This document shows, in pieces, positions 1 to 7,539 of a stretch of DNA of 64,000 nucleotides; within the stretch, counting starts at the first letter, position 1; every line of letters starts with the position of its first letter. The translations under genes were made by a program, and so were the position numbers. Below the pieces are notes generated by a model. The model was not told where the DNA came from and made no database searches. It saw only the letters and a list, made by a program, of their open reading frames with translations. This stretch comes from Actinacidiphila yanglinensis (GTDB lineage Bacteria; Actinomycetota; Actinomycetes; Streptomycetales; Streptomycetaceae), in assembly GCF_900107965.1 (NCBI RefSeq), contig NZ_FNVU01000003.1:186001-250000 (forward strand), given 5' to 3'.

Positions 1-457
1 GCCGCGCCCGGTCCATCAGGGCTTCGACGCCCCGATGCAGCCGGTCGCGCTGGGAGTTGAGGTCCGGAGTGAGCTCGTCGAACATCCCGGCCACCAGCCC
101 GCACAGCGCGCCGACCCGCTCGTCGACCGCGGCGTGCGCGAAGCGGCGCAGCGCGGTGAACGGGTCGCTCTCCCGCGCGCCGGCCTCCTCCGCGTGGTCC
201 GCGGTGCGGACCAGCACCGAGAGCAGCACGTCGTGCACGAGCACCCGCCGGTCGGCGAAATGCCGGTAGAGGGTGGCGTTTCCGATGCCCGCCCGCCGGG
301 CGATCTCGTCGAGCGGGGCCTCCGGCCCGAACTCGACGAAAGCGTCCCGGGCCGCCGCCACGATCCGCTCCCTGTTCCGAAGAGCATCCGCGCGGACCCT
401 CGGGGCGGAGGAGATCTCCTTCTCCGCGACCTCCGGGACTTCTGCGATGACGGTCAC
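1..457 (-). CDS. TetR/AcrR family transcriptional regulator (partial, 3' end outside window)
   Basis: This is a one-component DNA-binding repressor. The start is GTG at 457, with an AGGAGG Shine-Dalgarno about 6 bases upstream. About 25 unstructured residues come first, then a TetR HTH: RERIVAAARDAFVEFG, then DEIARRAGIGNATLYRHFADR. After that the ligand-binding domain begins (FTALRRFAHAAVDERVGALCG). The reading frame runs off the left edge, so the C-terminus and target are unknown. No divergent partner is visible; the next gene on the same strand is a methyltransferase 293 bases upstream. Family assignment is firm; the effector cannot be named. Confidence 0.9.
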   Translation of the reverse strand, partial: MTVIAEVPEVAEKEISSAPRVRADALRNRERIVAAARDAFVEFGPEAPLDEIARRAGIGNATLYRHFADRRVLVHDVLLSVLVRTADHAEEAGARESDPFTALRRFAHAAVDERVGALCGLVAGMFDELTPDLNSQRDRLHRGVEALMDRAR

Positions 458-750
458 GACGGACCTCCTTCCTCCGAACGGGAATCTGATCGTGTGCGTG
501 GCATCCGGTCCGATGCCCAACCGGGGGGTTGATCCCCGCTTGCGCTCACAGAATCTCAAACGGGGATCGGGTCCCCGGATATTTCACCGCGCGAATGTGA
601 CCTGCGCCATATCCGGGAAATTCTTTGTTACCGCCCCGTTCCGGTGCCGCCCGGACACGGACGGTGCGCCGGCGGAGTACGGCGCTCAGGGGTGGCTGCC
701 GCTCGGGGGAGCCTCGCGCCCTGGGGTGCGTGCCGCTCAGGGCGCGCGCT
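458..750. other. Intergenic region with two adjacent inverted repeats
   Basis: No gene is visible here. GATCCCCG at 531-538 is mirrored by CGGGGATC at 561-568, and CCCGGATAT at 574-582 by ATATCCGGG at 609-617. The dyads lie upstream of the TetR start at 457 and downstream of the methyltransferase stop, so they could be TetR operators or a terminator. The sequence alone does not decide. Confidence 0.5.
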
Positions 751-1356
751 TCAGTGGCGGTGCACGCTCACCGCGTACCCGCCGCCGGCATACGGCTCGC
801 CGTCCCAGTTCGCGAAGTGCTCGACGAGGGTGAGCCCGGCGGCGGCGCAGGCGGCGTCGTACTCCGGCAGGGTCAGGGACGGGGGCACGGGCAGGTGCTC
901 CCGGTCCAGGCCGAAGCCGGAGACGAGCAGGCCGCCCGGGCACAGGGCCGCGGCGAGCCGCCGGACCACCGCCTCCTCCGTGCCCGTGGCCAGCAGGGGG
1001 AAGATGTTGCCGGCCGCCACCACGAGGTCGAAGTCCGCCGCGACCCCGAAGGCGGCCGGCTCGAACTCCGCCAGATCGGCCTGGATCCAGGGCAGTTCCG
1101 GCGCCTGCTCCCGCGCCACCGCCAGCATGGACGTGTCGAGGTCGACGCCGACGCAGTCGTACCCGAGGGCGGCGAGACGGATCGTGACGCGTCCGGTGCC
1201 GCACCCGGCGTCCAGCACCCGGGCCCCGGGCGGGACGAGTGCGGCACACAGCCGCGCCTCTCCGTGCACGTCCTTGCCGGCGGCGGCGAGTGCGGCGAAC
1301 CGCGCGGCGTAGTCCTCGCCCGTCCTGCCGCCGGTCAGCTCTTCCCATCGGTTCAC
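751..1356 (-). CDS. Class I SAM-dependent methyltransferase
   Basis: A 201-residue Rossmann-fold methyltransferase. Motif I is VLDAGCGTGRVTIRLAALGYD, followed by the acidic GVDLDTSMLAVARE strand that binds the SAM ribose and by ADLAEF and DLVVAAGNIF (motifs II-III). I take GTG at 1356 (VNRWEELTGG) because the conserved part begins there. The frame stays open upstream to 1491, but that extension is low-complexity Pro/Arg sequence. No Shine-Dalgarno is obvious at either start. The substrate cannot be predicted. It stands alone between a TetR gene and a quinone oxidoreductase, with no shared promoter evident. Confidence 0.85.
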   Translation of the reverse strand: MNRWEELTGGRTGEDYAARFAALAAAGKDVHGEARLCAALVPPGARVLDAGCGTGRVTIRLAALGYDCVGVDLDTSMLAVAREQAPELPWIQADLAEFEPAAFGVAADFDLVVAAGNIFPLLATGTEEAVVRRLAAALCPGGLLVSGFGLDREHLPVPPSLTLPEYDAACAAAGLTLVEHFANWDGEPYAGGGYAVSVHRH

Positions 1357-1518
1357 GCCGGCAAGGATAGGCGCCCCCGGCGGCCGGGCCAGAGGGCTCC
1401 GGGCCCCGCACCGCATCCGCGGGTCCGTGCCCCGCAGGTCCGCGCCTGCGACTTCCGCGCCGAGGGGATCCGCCTGGCCGGACCCCGCCACGACCTCCCG
1501 TGAGCGGACCGGGTCGGC

Positions 1519-2412
1519 TCAGACGACCATGACCCGGCGCCCGCGCGTGTGACCGGCCTGGCTGTCGACGTGGGCCGCCGCGGCATCGGCGAGCGGGTAC
1601 GACTTCTCGACCGGGATGTGGAGCTTGCCCAGCGCGATGAGCAGGGCGGCCTCGGCGAGCGCGTCCGGCACGCTCCCGGCCGTGCCGGAGAACCGGGCGC
1701 CGTGCAGCGGCGCGTCGAGATCGGCGATGGAGACCACCTTCCGCGGATCCCCGGTCAGCTCGCCGAGTTCACGGATCACGCCCGAACCGGCCAGATCGAG
1801 CGCCGCGTCGACACCGCCGAGCCGGCGCACCCGTTCCACCCAGCCCTCGCCGTACGTCGTCGCGACGGCACCGAGGCCGCGCAGATAGTCCTGGTTCGCG
1901 GCCCCGGCCGTGCCGATCACCGCGATGCCGCGCTCGCGGGCGATCTGCAGTACCGCCGAACCGACTCCCCCCGACGCACCGCTGACCAGCAGCGTCCGAC
2001 CGGGTCGCACGCCGACCTCGCGGATGATGCGCAGCGCTGTCTCCACCACGGACGGGTACCCGGCGGCCTCTTCGAACGTCAGCCCCTCGGGCATGCGGAC
2101 CCAGGCCGACAGCACGGCGAACTCGGCGTAGGTGCCGGTGCCTTCGCCGAACACGGGGTCGCCCACCTCGACCCCCGCGACGCCCTCGCCGACCTCGTCC
2201 ACCACCCCTGCGGCGTCCTGGCCGACCCCGGAGGGCAACTCGGTCGGATGGGCGCCGAGGATCTGGCCCTCGCGGATCCTCCAGTCGACGGGGTTCACGC
2301 CCGCCGCCCGTACGGCGATGCGTACCTGGCCGGGGCCCGCGTGGGGCTCCTCGGCGTCTATGAGGTGCAGGACGTCCGGACCGCCGAACTCGGCGAAGCT
2401 CACCTTCTTCAT
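1519..2412 (-). CDS. NADPH-dependent quinone oxidoreductase (zinc-free MDR family)
   Basis: A medium-chain dehydrogenase/reductase of the quinone oxidoreductase type, 297 residues. The GroES-like N-terminal domain has GPGQVRIAVRAAGVNPVDWRIREG and GQDAAGVVDEVGEGV. The NADPH-binding glycine motif is SGASGGVGSAVLQIA. Catalytic-zinc cysteines are absent, as expected for this branch, which reduces quinones or activated alkenes. It is divergent from a TetR gene across 69 bases containing an inverted repeat, so it is probably that repressor's target. The ATG at 2412 lacks a Shine-Dalgarno and lies 6 bases after a TACGGT -10-like box, which suggests leaderless translation. Confidence 0.9.
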   Translation of the reverse strand: MKKVSFAEFGGPDVLHLIDAEEPHAGPGQVRIAVRAAGVNPVDWRIREGQILGAHPTELPSGVGQDAAGVVDEVGEGVAGVEVGDPVFGEGTGTYAEFAVLSAWVRMPEGLTFEEAAGYPSVVETALRIIREVGVRPGRTLLVSGASGGVGSAVLQIARERGIAVIGTAGAANQDYLRGLGAVATTYGEGWVERVRRLGGVDAALDLAGSGVIRELGELTGDPRKVVSIADLDAPLHGARFSGTAGSVPDALAEAALLIALGKLHIPVEKSYPLADAAAAHVDSQAGHTRGRRVMVV

Positions 2413-2481
2413 GCGGGGACCGTAGCACTAACAGTTAGCTTTTTGAAACGACTCCACTTTTGCATCTGGTAGCGTCAGCGC
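2413..2481. promoter_or_regulatory. Divergent promoter region with CTAAC-A-GTTAG operator
   Basis: A perfect 5-bp-arm inverted repeat lies at 2428-2438. For the minus-strand oxidoreductase it falls inside the spacer between a TTCAAA-like -35 (2442-2447) and a TACGGT -10 (2419-2424). A TTGAAA at 2443-2448 could be the -35 for the plus-strand TetR. The layout fits a repressor blocking both promoters. The operator role is inferred. Confidence 0.55.
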
Positions 2482-3069
2482 ATGACCGTGCCGCCCGGAC
2501 GCCGTGAGCGCAAGAAGGCCGCGACCCGCCAGAGGATCGCCGACACCGCCCTGCGGCTCTTCCTGGAACGCGGGTACGACGCGGTGGGCATCCGTGACGT
2601 GGCCGCCGAGGCCGACGTGGCCGTCACCACGCTCTTCTCCCACTTCGCCTCGAAGGAGGCGCTGGTCTTCGAGCGGGACGAGGACTTCGAGCAGCGCCTC
2701 ACGCAGGCGGTCACCGGCCGGGCGCCGCACGAACCGCTCATCCCCGCGCTGCGTGAGGAGATCCTGGCCCTGGTGCGCCACTGCACGGCGGACAGCGCCG
2801 CCCCGGTCTGGCGCATGATCGACGGGTCGCCCGCGCTGCGGAAGTACGAGGAGTCGGTGCGGCTGCGGCACGCGGAGACGCTGGCCGCGGCCATCGCAGG
2901 CGATCCCGAACCGCCGGTGAGCGCGACGGCGAGCCGGGCGATCGCGAGGTTCGTGATCGACGCCTATGCGCTGGCCCGCGAGGCGGCCGACCCGGAAGGC
3001 GCGGTGGACGAGGTCTTCCCGATGATCGAGGCGGCCTGGGAGGTCACCCGCGCCTCGCGGCGGGCGTGA
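2482..3069 (+). CDS. TetR family transcriptional regulator
   Basis: A 195-residue repressor. The HTH spans about residues 10-55: RERKKAATRQRIADTALRLF, then IRDVAAEADVAVTTLFSHF and SKEALVF. The C-terminal half (about 60-190) is helical ligand-binding sequence of the MftR/TetR_C type with no recognisable effector signature. It is divergent from the quinone oxidoreductase, which makes local autoregulation and control of that enzyme the simplest role, probably in a response to electrophiles or quinones. No Shine-Dalgarno precedes ATG 2482, so a leaderless mRNA is possible. Confidence 0.92.
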   Translation: MTVPPGRRERKKAATRQRIADTALRLFLERGYDAVGIRDVAAEADVAVTTLFSHFASKEALVFERDEDFEQRLTQAVTGRAPHEPLIPALREEILALVRHCTADSAAPVWRMIDGSPALRKYEESVRLRHAETLAAAIAGDPEPPVSATASRAIARFVIDAYALAREAADPEGAVDEVFPMIEAAWEVTRASRRA

Positions 3070-3076
3070 GCAGAAA

Positions 3077-3132
3077 GCCGTCACACCCCGGCCGACCCTC
3101 CTGCGTTCACGGATCGGGCGGGGTGTGACGGC
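3077..3132. terminator. Bidirectional terminator between convergent genes
   Basis: A perfect 14-bp stem (GCCGTCACACCCCG at 3077-3090 against its complement at 3119-3132) lies just after the TetR stop and before the stop of the convergent binding protein. It has no T-tract, which is usual in high-GC actinobacteria. Confidence 0.75.
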
Positions 3133-3198
3133 CGGCGGCGTCCGCCTCGAACGGCCGGAGCCAGCTGACGCCGGACCGGCGGCGGCCTCCGTGCCCGG

Positions 3199-4311
3199 TC
3201 AGCCGCTGTGGAGGATCCGAAAGCGATTGCTGTTCTTCGGGTCTCGCTCAACGACCTGCATGGGAGCGGATTCCCACTGCCGGACTCCTCCACCTGGCGG
3301 GCAGGAGAAACGGATCTCTCCGCGGCTGCCCGGTACCGCGAGGTGCGGCCAGGACTCGGCGACGCTCGCTCGGTCGGCTCCGTGGGAACGCAGTGCTTCA
3401 GCGAGCACTGTCACGGTGTCGTACCCCTCGAAGGCGACGAAGGACGGTGCTGTTGCCAGACGTTCGGCGAGCGCGGCCTCGGTGCGCTGTCCGAGGGCAC
3501 CGAGGCGAGCAGGCAGGTAGCGCAGAAAGGGAATGGCGGATCCGTCATCTCCGAGGGCGGTCACCCATGCGGCGAACTCCGGCTGCCCGGCAGGAGCACC
3601 GATCAGAAGCTCGGCGAGACGAGGGTCGTGGCGGGCGGACTTGACCAGCGACACGGCGGGTTCCGGATTGCCGACGAGGAGAAGGAGCGCCGTCGCCCGT
3701 CGGTCGGCAACGGCATCGCACACCGCCGCAGGAGCAAGCGCGCGCATGTCGAGCTCCGTGACGGTCGCTCCGCGTGCGGCGAGCCGGTCCCGGAGAACAG
3801 CTGCTCCGGCGGCCCAGTAGATGCTCGGCTGGGTCACGACGGCCACGTGCCGATGCCCGGCGTCCAGGAGGAAGTCCGCGTAGAGGTTCCAGCCGCGGGA
3901 CTGCCGCGGAGGCAGCCGCGCGACCCATCGGGTCGGCCCGTCGGTGAGTGCGTCGAGGACCGCGGACGAGCAGAGGAACGGAACGCCGAGCGCGTCGGCC
4001 CGGGCGGCAGCGGCGCGAGCGACGACACTGTGGTACTCACCCGCCAGTGCGACCACTCCCTCGCGGGCCAAGTCGTCCACTGCGGTGATCGCCCTGCTCG
4101 GATCGGCAGCGGTGTCTCGGACGAGAAGCTCCAGTGGCCTGCCGTTGATGCCGCCGCCCTCATTGACTTCGCGGACCGCCAGATCAAGTCCGGCGAGCAG
4201 GTGGCGGCCTGCCTCGACCCACCCGGGGCGTGTCAGGGGAACAAGGGCGCCGATCAGGAGCGCCGACCTGTCGGTTCGCCCTGTCTCAGAAAGTGGGGGT
4301 GCAGTGTTCAT
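3199..4311 (-). CDS. ABC-type amino-acid/amide substrate-binding protein (PBP type 1, LivK-like)
   Basis: A 370-residue two-lobe type-1 periplasmic-binding fold. Near the N-terminus are LLIGALVPLTRPGWVEAGRH and VNEGGGINGRPLELLVRDTA, followed by the ligand-loop segment ALAGEYHSVVARAAAARADA, all typical of LivJ/LivK and AmiC-like proteins. ATG 4311 is chosen because AGGA sits 5 bases upstream and the conserved region starts soon after. The open frame upstream to 4533 looks non-coding. Unusually, I see no signal peptide, Tat motif or lipobox, and no permease or ATPase genes adjoin. It may therefore be a cytosolic sensor or an orphan binding protein. Confidence 0.8.
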   Translation of the reverse strand: MNTAPPLSETGRTDRSALLIGALVPLTRPGWVEAGRHLLAGLDLAVREVNEGGGINGRPLELLVRDTAADPSRAITAVDDLAREGVVALAGEYHSVVARAAAARADALGVPFLCSSAVLDALTDGPTRWVARLPPRQSRGWNLYADFLLDAGHRHVAVVTQPSIYWAAGAAVLRDRLAARGATVTELDMRALAPAAVCDAVADRRATALLLLVGNPEPAVSLVKSARHDPRLAELLIGAPAGQPEFAAWVTALGDDGSAIPFLRYLPARLGALGQRTEAALAERLATAPSFVAFEGYDTVTVLAEALRSHGADRASVAESWPHLAVPGSRGEIRFSCPPGGGVRQWESAPMQVVERDPKNSNRFRILHSG

Positions 4312-4628
4312 GAGTCCTGGTTCCTCGGTCACGGTCGTGCTGCACCGGCTGGAGTTCCGAGTTGCCTGAACTCCCCGGCCTTGCTGGTGTATCCCATCGC
4401 GTTCCGGCGGAAGTTGCCCCGTCCCGCACCTGGCCGGTTCGTGCCCGGCTGTCGGGCCTCCGGTGACGGCCTGACGGACTGACGGCCTGACGGATGAGGC
4501 TGCGGCCGAACACCTGGGCCTTCGAGCGGCCACAAATGCCGTGCACGGGAACAGTCCCGGACACGGCCGGGCGGGGCACGCTCCAAGGAGGGCCTCGACC
4601 GAGGCCGTGACAAGGAGATGCGCGCGAC
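4312..4628. other. Intergenic region, divergent genes
   Basis: The 317 bases separate the minus-strand binding protein from a plus-strand hypothetical gene and should hold both promoters. No gene is evident. It contains a short tandem repeat (4462-4493), listed separately. No convincing -35/-10 pair was found. Confidence 0.5.
4462..4493. repeat. Four tandem copies of an 8-bp unit (NNTGACGG)
   Basis: GGTGACGG, CCTGACGG, ACTGACGG and CCTGACGG follow one another without gaps, 150 bases upstream of the binding-protein start. Regularly phased 8-mers could be a regulator array or a slippage product. Confidence 0.75.
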
Positions 4629-5087
4629 ATGCTGGAAATCACACGCAAGCACGGGTGGAGCCGTGACCACGAGATCGCCCTCGACGGCTCCCCGGTGGCG
4701 CACTGGCGGCGCCGGGGACGCCGGTCCGGAGGTCCGCTCGAACTGGCAGGGGAGACTCTGGAGTTCCATGTCGCCCGATGGGGCCGATCGTACGAGCTGC
4801 GGGCCGCCGACGCGGTCCGCGCCTCGGCCCACCGCACCGGACGGGTGTGGGAGGTGGTCTGCGACGGCGACGACTACCGTCTGGAGCGGATCTCGCGGTT
4901 CCGCCGGCCCTGGCGGCTCCTGCACCACGGAAGGGAACTGGGCACCTTCACCCGCACTCGCCCCGGCCGGGGCCTGTCCGCCGAACTCGGCACCGCTCCC
5001 GTGCCCGTGCAGGTCTTCACCGGTCTGGTGGTGCAGTCCCTCTGGCAGCGCCAGGACGCCAGCACCGCCGCCGCGTCCAGCAGTTGA
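4629..5087 (+). CDS. Conserved hypothetical protein, beta-rich
   Basis: A 152-residue soluble protein with no signal peptide or membrane segment. The ATG at 4629 follows AAGGAG with a rather long (about 11 base) spacer. The sequence alternates charged and hydrophobic residues in short strand-like blocks (MLEITRKHGWSRDHEIALDG, LEFHVARWGRSYELRAAD, WEVVCDGDDYRLERISRFR, WRLLHHGRELGTFTR). This is reminiscent of the tubby/LURP-one beta-barrel class, but I cannot assign it to a family. It stands just left of a long direct repeat that may mark the edge of an inserted island. Confidence 0.7.
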   Translation: MLEITRKHGWSRDHEIALDGSPVAHWRRRGRRSGGPLELAGETLEFHVARWGRSYELRAADAVRASAHRTGRVWEVVCDGDDYRLERISRFRRPWRLLHHGRELGTFTRTRPGRGLSAELGTAPVPVQVFTGLVVQSLWQRQDASTAAASSS

Positions 5088-5184
5088 CCACGACCGCTTG
5101 CGGGGACGGGCCGTGGACGGGACCTGCGAAGCGGTCCTCACCGCGTTGACGGCCCCCGGCTCCAATGCCCAGGGGAGGCCCTGG

Positions 5185-5265
5185 GATGCCGCCGCGCCCC
5201 TCCCTGACCCACTGCGTAGCAGGCCAGACGGGGCGCGGCGGCATTCGCGCACTCAGATGTCGCGG
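5185..5265. repeat. Left copy of long direct repeat (candidate att site / murA 3'-end copy)
   Basis: This copy matches 16023-16101. Three identical blocks are present: 11 bp (5185-5195), 24 bp (5204-5227) and 31 bp (5235-5265). The last block includes the final codons and stop of the murA-like gene (RDI-stop) seen intact at the right copy. Weaker similarity extends left to about 5153. The block also contains an outer inverted repeat (GATGCCGCCGC against GCGGCGGCAT) with a nested CTGC-GTA-GCAG dyad. Confidence 0.85.
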
Positions 5266-5285
5266 GAGAGACCGGGCGATTCTGC

Positions 5286-6158
5286 TCAGGCGACTTGGAA
5301 GGACCGCTTGGACAGCCCGAACCGATAGCCCTCGATCGTCGTCCGTACGGGCACGTCGGCGTCGGTTGCGACTCCGAGGGTGACGAACATGGGCGTGTAG
5401 TGCTCGACGGTGGGATGCGCGAAGCGCACCGCGGGGGCGAGGCTGCGGTAGTCGGCCAGGGCGTCGACGTCACCACGGGCGAGGGCGTCGGCGGCCCAGG
5501 CGTCGAAGTCGGCGGACCAGGAGGGGACGACGTTGTGCACGAACTGGTCCCGGGTCAGGAAGGGAACACCGTGCGTCATGTAGCCCGACCCGATGACGAG
5601 CACGCCTTCCTCACGCAGCCCCTGCAGTCGGCGGCCGATGTCCAGCAGTCGGGCGGGGTCGTGGGTGGGCAAGGACATCTGCAGGACCGGGACGTCGCCG
5701 TAGGGGTACATGATTTTCAACGGGACCCACGCGCCGTGGTCCAGGCCACGACTGGTGTGTTGGTGGATCGGTTCGCTGTCGGGCATCGAGGCCGCGACCC
5801 GGGCGGCCAGTGCCCCGGCGTCCGGTGTCTCGTAGGTCATCCGGAAGTACCGCTCGGCGAAGCCCCCGAAGTCGTGGACCAACGGTGTGGCCGGGTCCGA
5901 CGCCGACAGGCTGAGCGGAGCCGATTCCCAGTGCGCGCTGACGATCAGGATCGCGGTCGGCTTGGGCAGGGACTGGGACCAGCCGAACAGCTCGCTCATC
6001 CACACCGCGTCCTCGAACAGCGCCGGAGAGCCATGGCTGAGGTAGAGCGCGGGCATCGGCCCGTCGGCGGGCGTCCAGCGGCGCTGACCGCGACTGGCGG
6101 GAGCCTGCTCGCTCATGAACCGGTCGTGGACCGCCGCGGGATCGACGGGAGCTTTCAT
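5286..6158 (-). CDS. Class III extradiol ring-cleavage dioxygenase (DODA/YgiD family)
   Basis: A 290-residue LigB-fold dioxygenase that opens catecholic rings such as DOPA with non-haem Fe(II). The metal and catalytic histidines are visible in LYLSHGSPALFED, LIVSAHWES, PLVHDFGGFAE and LDHGAWVPLK; the C-terminal HPTVEHYTPMFVTLG is also typical. ATG 6158 is chosen over 6170 because GTGAGGTC lies 4 bases upstream. It lies 74 bases downstream of the FMN reductase on the same strand, so the two probably form one operon controlled by the divergent MarR gene. Confidence 0.9.
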   Translation of the reverse strand: MKAPVDPAAVHDRFMSEQAPASRGQRRWTPADGPMPALYLSHGSPALFEDAVWMSELFGWSQSLPKPTAILIVSAHWESAPLSLSASDPATPLVHDFGGFAERYFRMTYETPDAGALAARVAASMPDSEPIHQHTSRGLDHGAWVPLKIMYPYGDVPVLQMSLPTHDPARLLDIGRRLQGLREEGVLVIGSGYMTHGVPFLTRDQFVHNVVPSWSADFDAWAADALARGDVDALADYRSLAPAVRFAHPTVEHYTPMFVTLGVATDADVPVRTTIEGYRFGLSKRSFQVA

Positions 6159-6232
6159 GGTTGACCTCACTGCGCCTCGATCACGTCTGCGGTGGCGGAG
6201 CGCTCTTCGAGTCCGTAGAGCCTCATGGCGCC

Positions 6233-6796
6233 TCAGCTTCGGACGGCCGTGAGGGCGCCGGCCCAGGACTCGAGCTGGTCGAACAGGACGGACGCAGCGG
6301 AGTCGTGCGTCGCGGAGGGCTTGAACACCGAGTAGTTCTCGAAGTCGGTGAGCAGCGAGAACGACAACTGCTGGCGGACATGGGCCAGTTGCAGTTCACT
6401 CGAGATCGCCCGCAGGTGCTCGATCGCCCGCGTACCGCCGAGCGAGCCGTAGGAGACGAAGGCCGCCGCCTTGTTGTTCCACTCGGCGTAGAGGTAGTCG
6501 ATGGCGTTCTTCAGCACGCCGGAGGTGGAGTGGTTGTACTCCGGGGTCACGAAGATGTACCCGTCGAACTCCTTGATCCTGGCGGCCCATGCCTTCGTGT
6601 GCTCGCCCGCGTACAGGCCCCTGCTCGCCGGCACCGCCTCGTCCAGGTGCGGCAGCGGGTGGTCGAGCAGGTCGATCAGCTCGTAGTCGGCGTTCGCCCG
6701 CTCCTTGGCCCGGGCCAGCACCCATTGCGCGACCGCCTCGCCGTTACGGCCGGGGCGGGTGCTGCCGAGAATGACGGCCAACTTCAGGTTGCTCAT
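6233..6796 (-). CDS. NADPH-dependent FMN reductase (flavodoxin-like)
   Basis: A 187-residue flavin reductase/quinone reductase of the SsuE/ArsH/YhdA fold. The FMN phosphate loop is GSTRPGRNGEAV near the N-terminus, and the flavin/NADPH segment is TPEYNHSTSGVLKNAIDYL followed by FVSYGSLGG. GGAAGGACC precedes ATG 6796. As first gene of the inferred reductase-dioxygenase operon it would reduce quinones or azo compounds and supply electrons or substrates. The promoter region contains a 26-bp perfect palindrome shared with the divergent MarR gene. Confidence 0.92.
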   Translation of the reverse strand: MSNLKLAVILGSTRPGRNGEAVAQWVLARAKERANADYELIDLLDHPLPHLDEAVPASRGLYAGEHTKAWAARIKEFDGYIFVTPEYNHSTSGVLKNAIDYLYAEWNNKAAAFVSYGSLGGTRAIEHLRAISSELQLAHVRQQLSFSLLTDFENYSVFKPSATHDSAASVLFDQLESWAGALTAVRS

Positions 6797-6816
6797 GGAT
6801 GGTCCTTCCGCTTCTG

Positions 6817-6842
6817 GTCACGCTTGAACATTCAAGCGTGAC
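6817..6842. promoter_or_regulatory. Perfect 12+2+12 palindrome, probable MarR operator
   Basis: GTCACGCTTGAA, then CA, then TTCAAGCGTGAC. The palindrome starts 20 bases upstream of the FMN reductase ATG. A further half-site (TTCAAG) occurs at about 6865. MarR proteins bind such dyads as dimers. Binding is inferred from position. Confidence 0.8.
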
Positions 6843-6922
6843 CTTAACCGTCTTCACATGAGGATTCAAGTTGGTCTCGCCGCCATTAGGCTGCGCACAT
6901 GTCTGTCCCAGGGGAGTCCGAG

Positions 6923-7384
6923 ATGTCCGAGCCACAGTGGCTCAGTGGCGATCAGCTGGCGGCGTGGCGCGGGTTCATGAGGCTTCTCCAGAGGCTGCCG
7001 GCGGCGCTGGAGTCGCAGCTTCAGCAGGACTCGAAGCTCAGCTTCATCGAGTACTACGTGCTCGCGCACCTGTCCGACCAGCCCGAGCACCGCATGCGGA
7101 TCAGCGAGCTCGCGGTCCTGGCCAACACGGAACTGTCCCGTCTGTCCCACATGATCAACCGGCTCGAGAAGCGCGGGTTCGTGCGCCGCGAGCCGGACCC
7201 GCACAACGGACGGTACACACAGGCGATCCTCACCGAAGCCGGTTTCGCGTACCTGGCGGACGCGGCGCCCCGACACGTCAGACACGTGCTGGACCTGTTC
7301 ATCGACGTCGTGACCCCCGATGAACTACGGACCCTGCACCGGATTTCCGACAAGGTCCTCGCCCGCATCGAGCACGCGGGATGA
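6923..7384 (+). CDS. MarR family transcriptional regulator
   Basis: A 153-residue winged-helix regulator. The HTH and wing are IEYYVLAHLSDQPEHRMRIS, ELAVLANTELSRLSHMINRLEKRGFVRREPDP and GRYTQAILT; flanking helices form the dimer. ATG 6923 has GGGGAG 8 bases upstream. An upstream in-frame ATG at 6899 lies 6 bases after a TAGGCT -10-like box and could instead serve a leaderless mRNA, adding eight residues. It is divergent from the reductase-dioxygenase operon, which resembles quinone- or catechol-responsive MarR (MhqR-like) units. The inducer is inferred only. Confidence 0.9.
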   Translation: MSEPQWLSGDQLAAWRGFMRLLQRLPAALESQLQQDSKLSFIEYYVLAHLSDQPEHRMRISELAVLANTELSRLSHMINRLEKRGFVRREPDPHNGRYTQAILTEAGFAYLADAAPRHVRHVLDLFIDVVTPDELRTLHRISDKVLARIEHAG

Positions 7385-7478
7385 GACGACGAGCGACCGT
7401 GCCGACGCGGTGACACGATCCTGTGGAAGCGCCCGCGAGTGATCCCGGTCGAGGACGAGGCGTCCGGTCGCGCGGGGC

Positions 7479-7522
7479 GGGTGTGTCAACCTGCCCGCGC
7501 GCGCACTCAAGTTGACACACCC
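7479..7522. terminator. Bidirectional terminator (12-bp stem)
   Basis: GGGTGTGTCAAC (7479-7490) pairs perfectly with GTTGACACACCC (7511-7522) between the convergent MarR and amidase genes. The loop is 20 bases. Confidence 0.75.
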
Positions 7523-7539
7523 CACGAGTGGCGCAGAGG

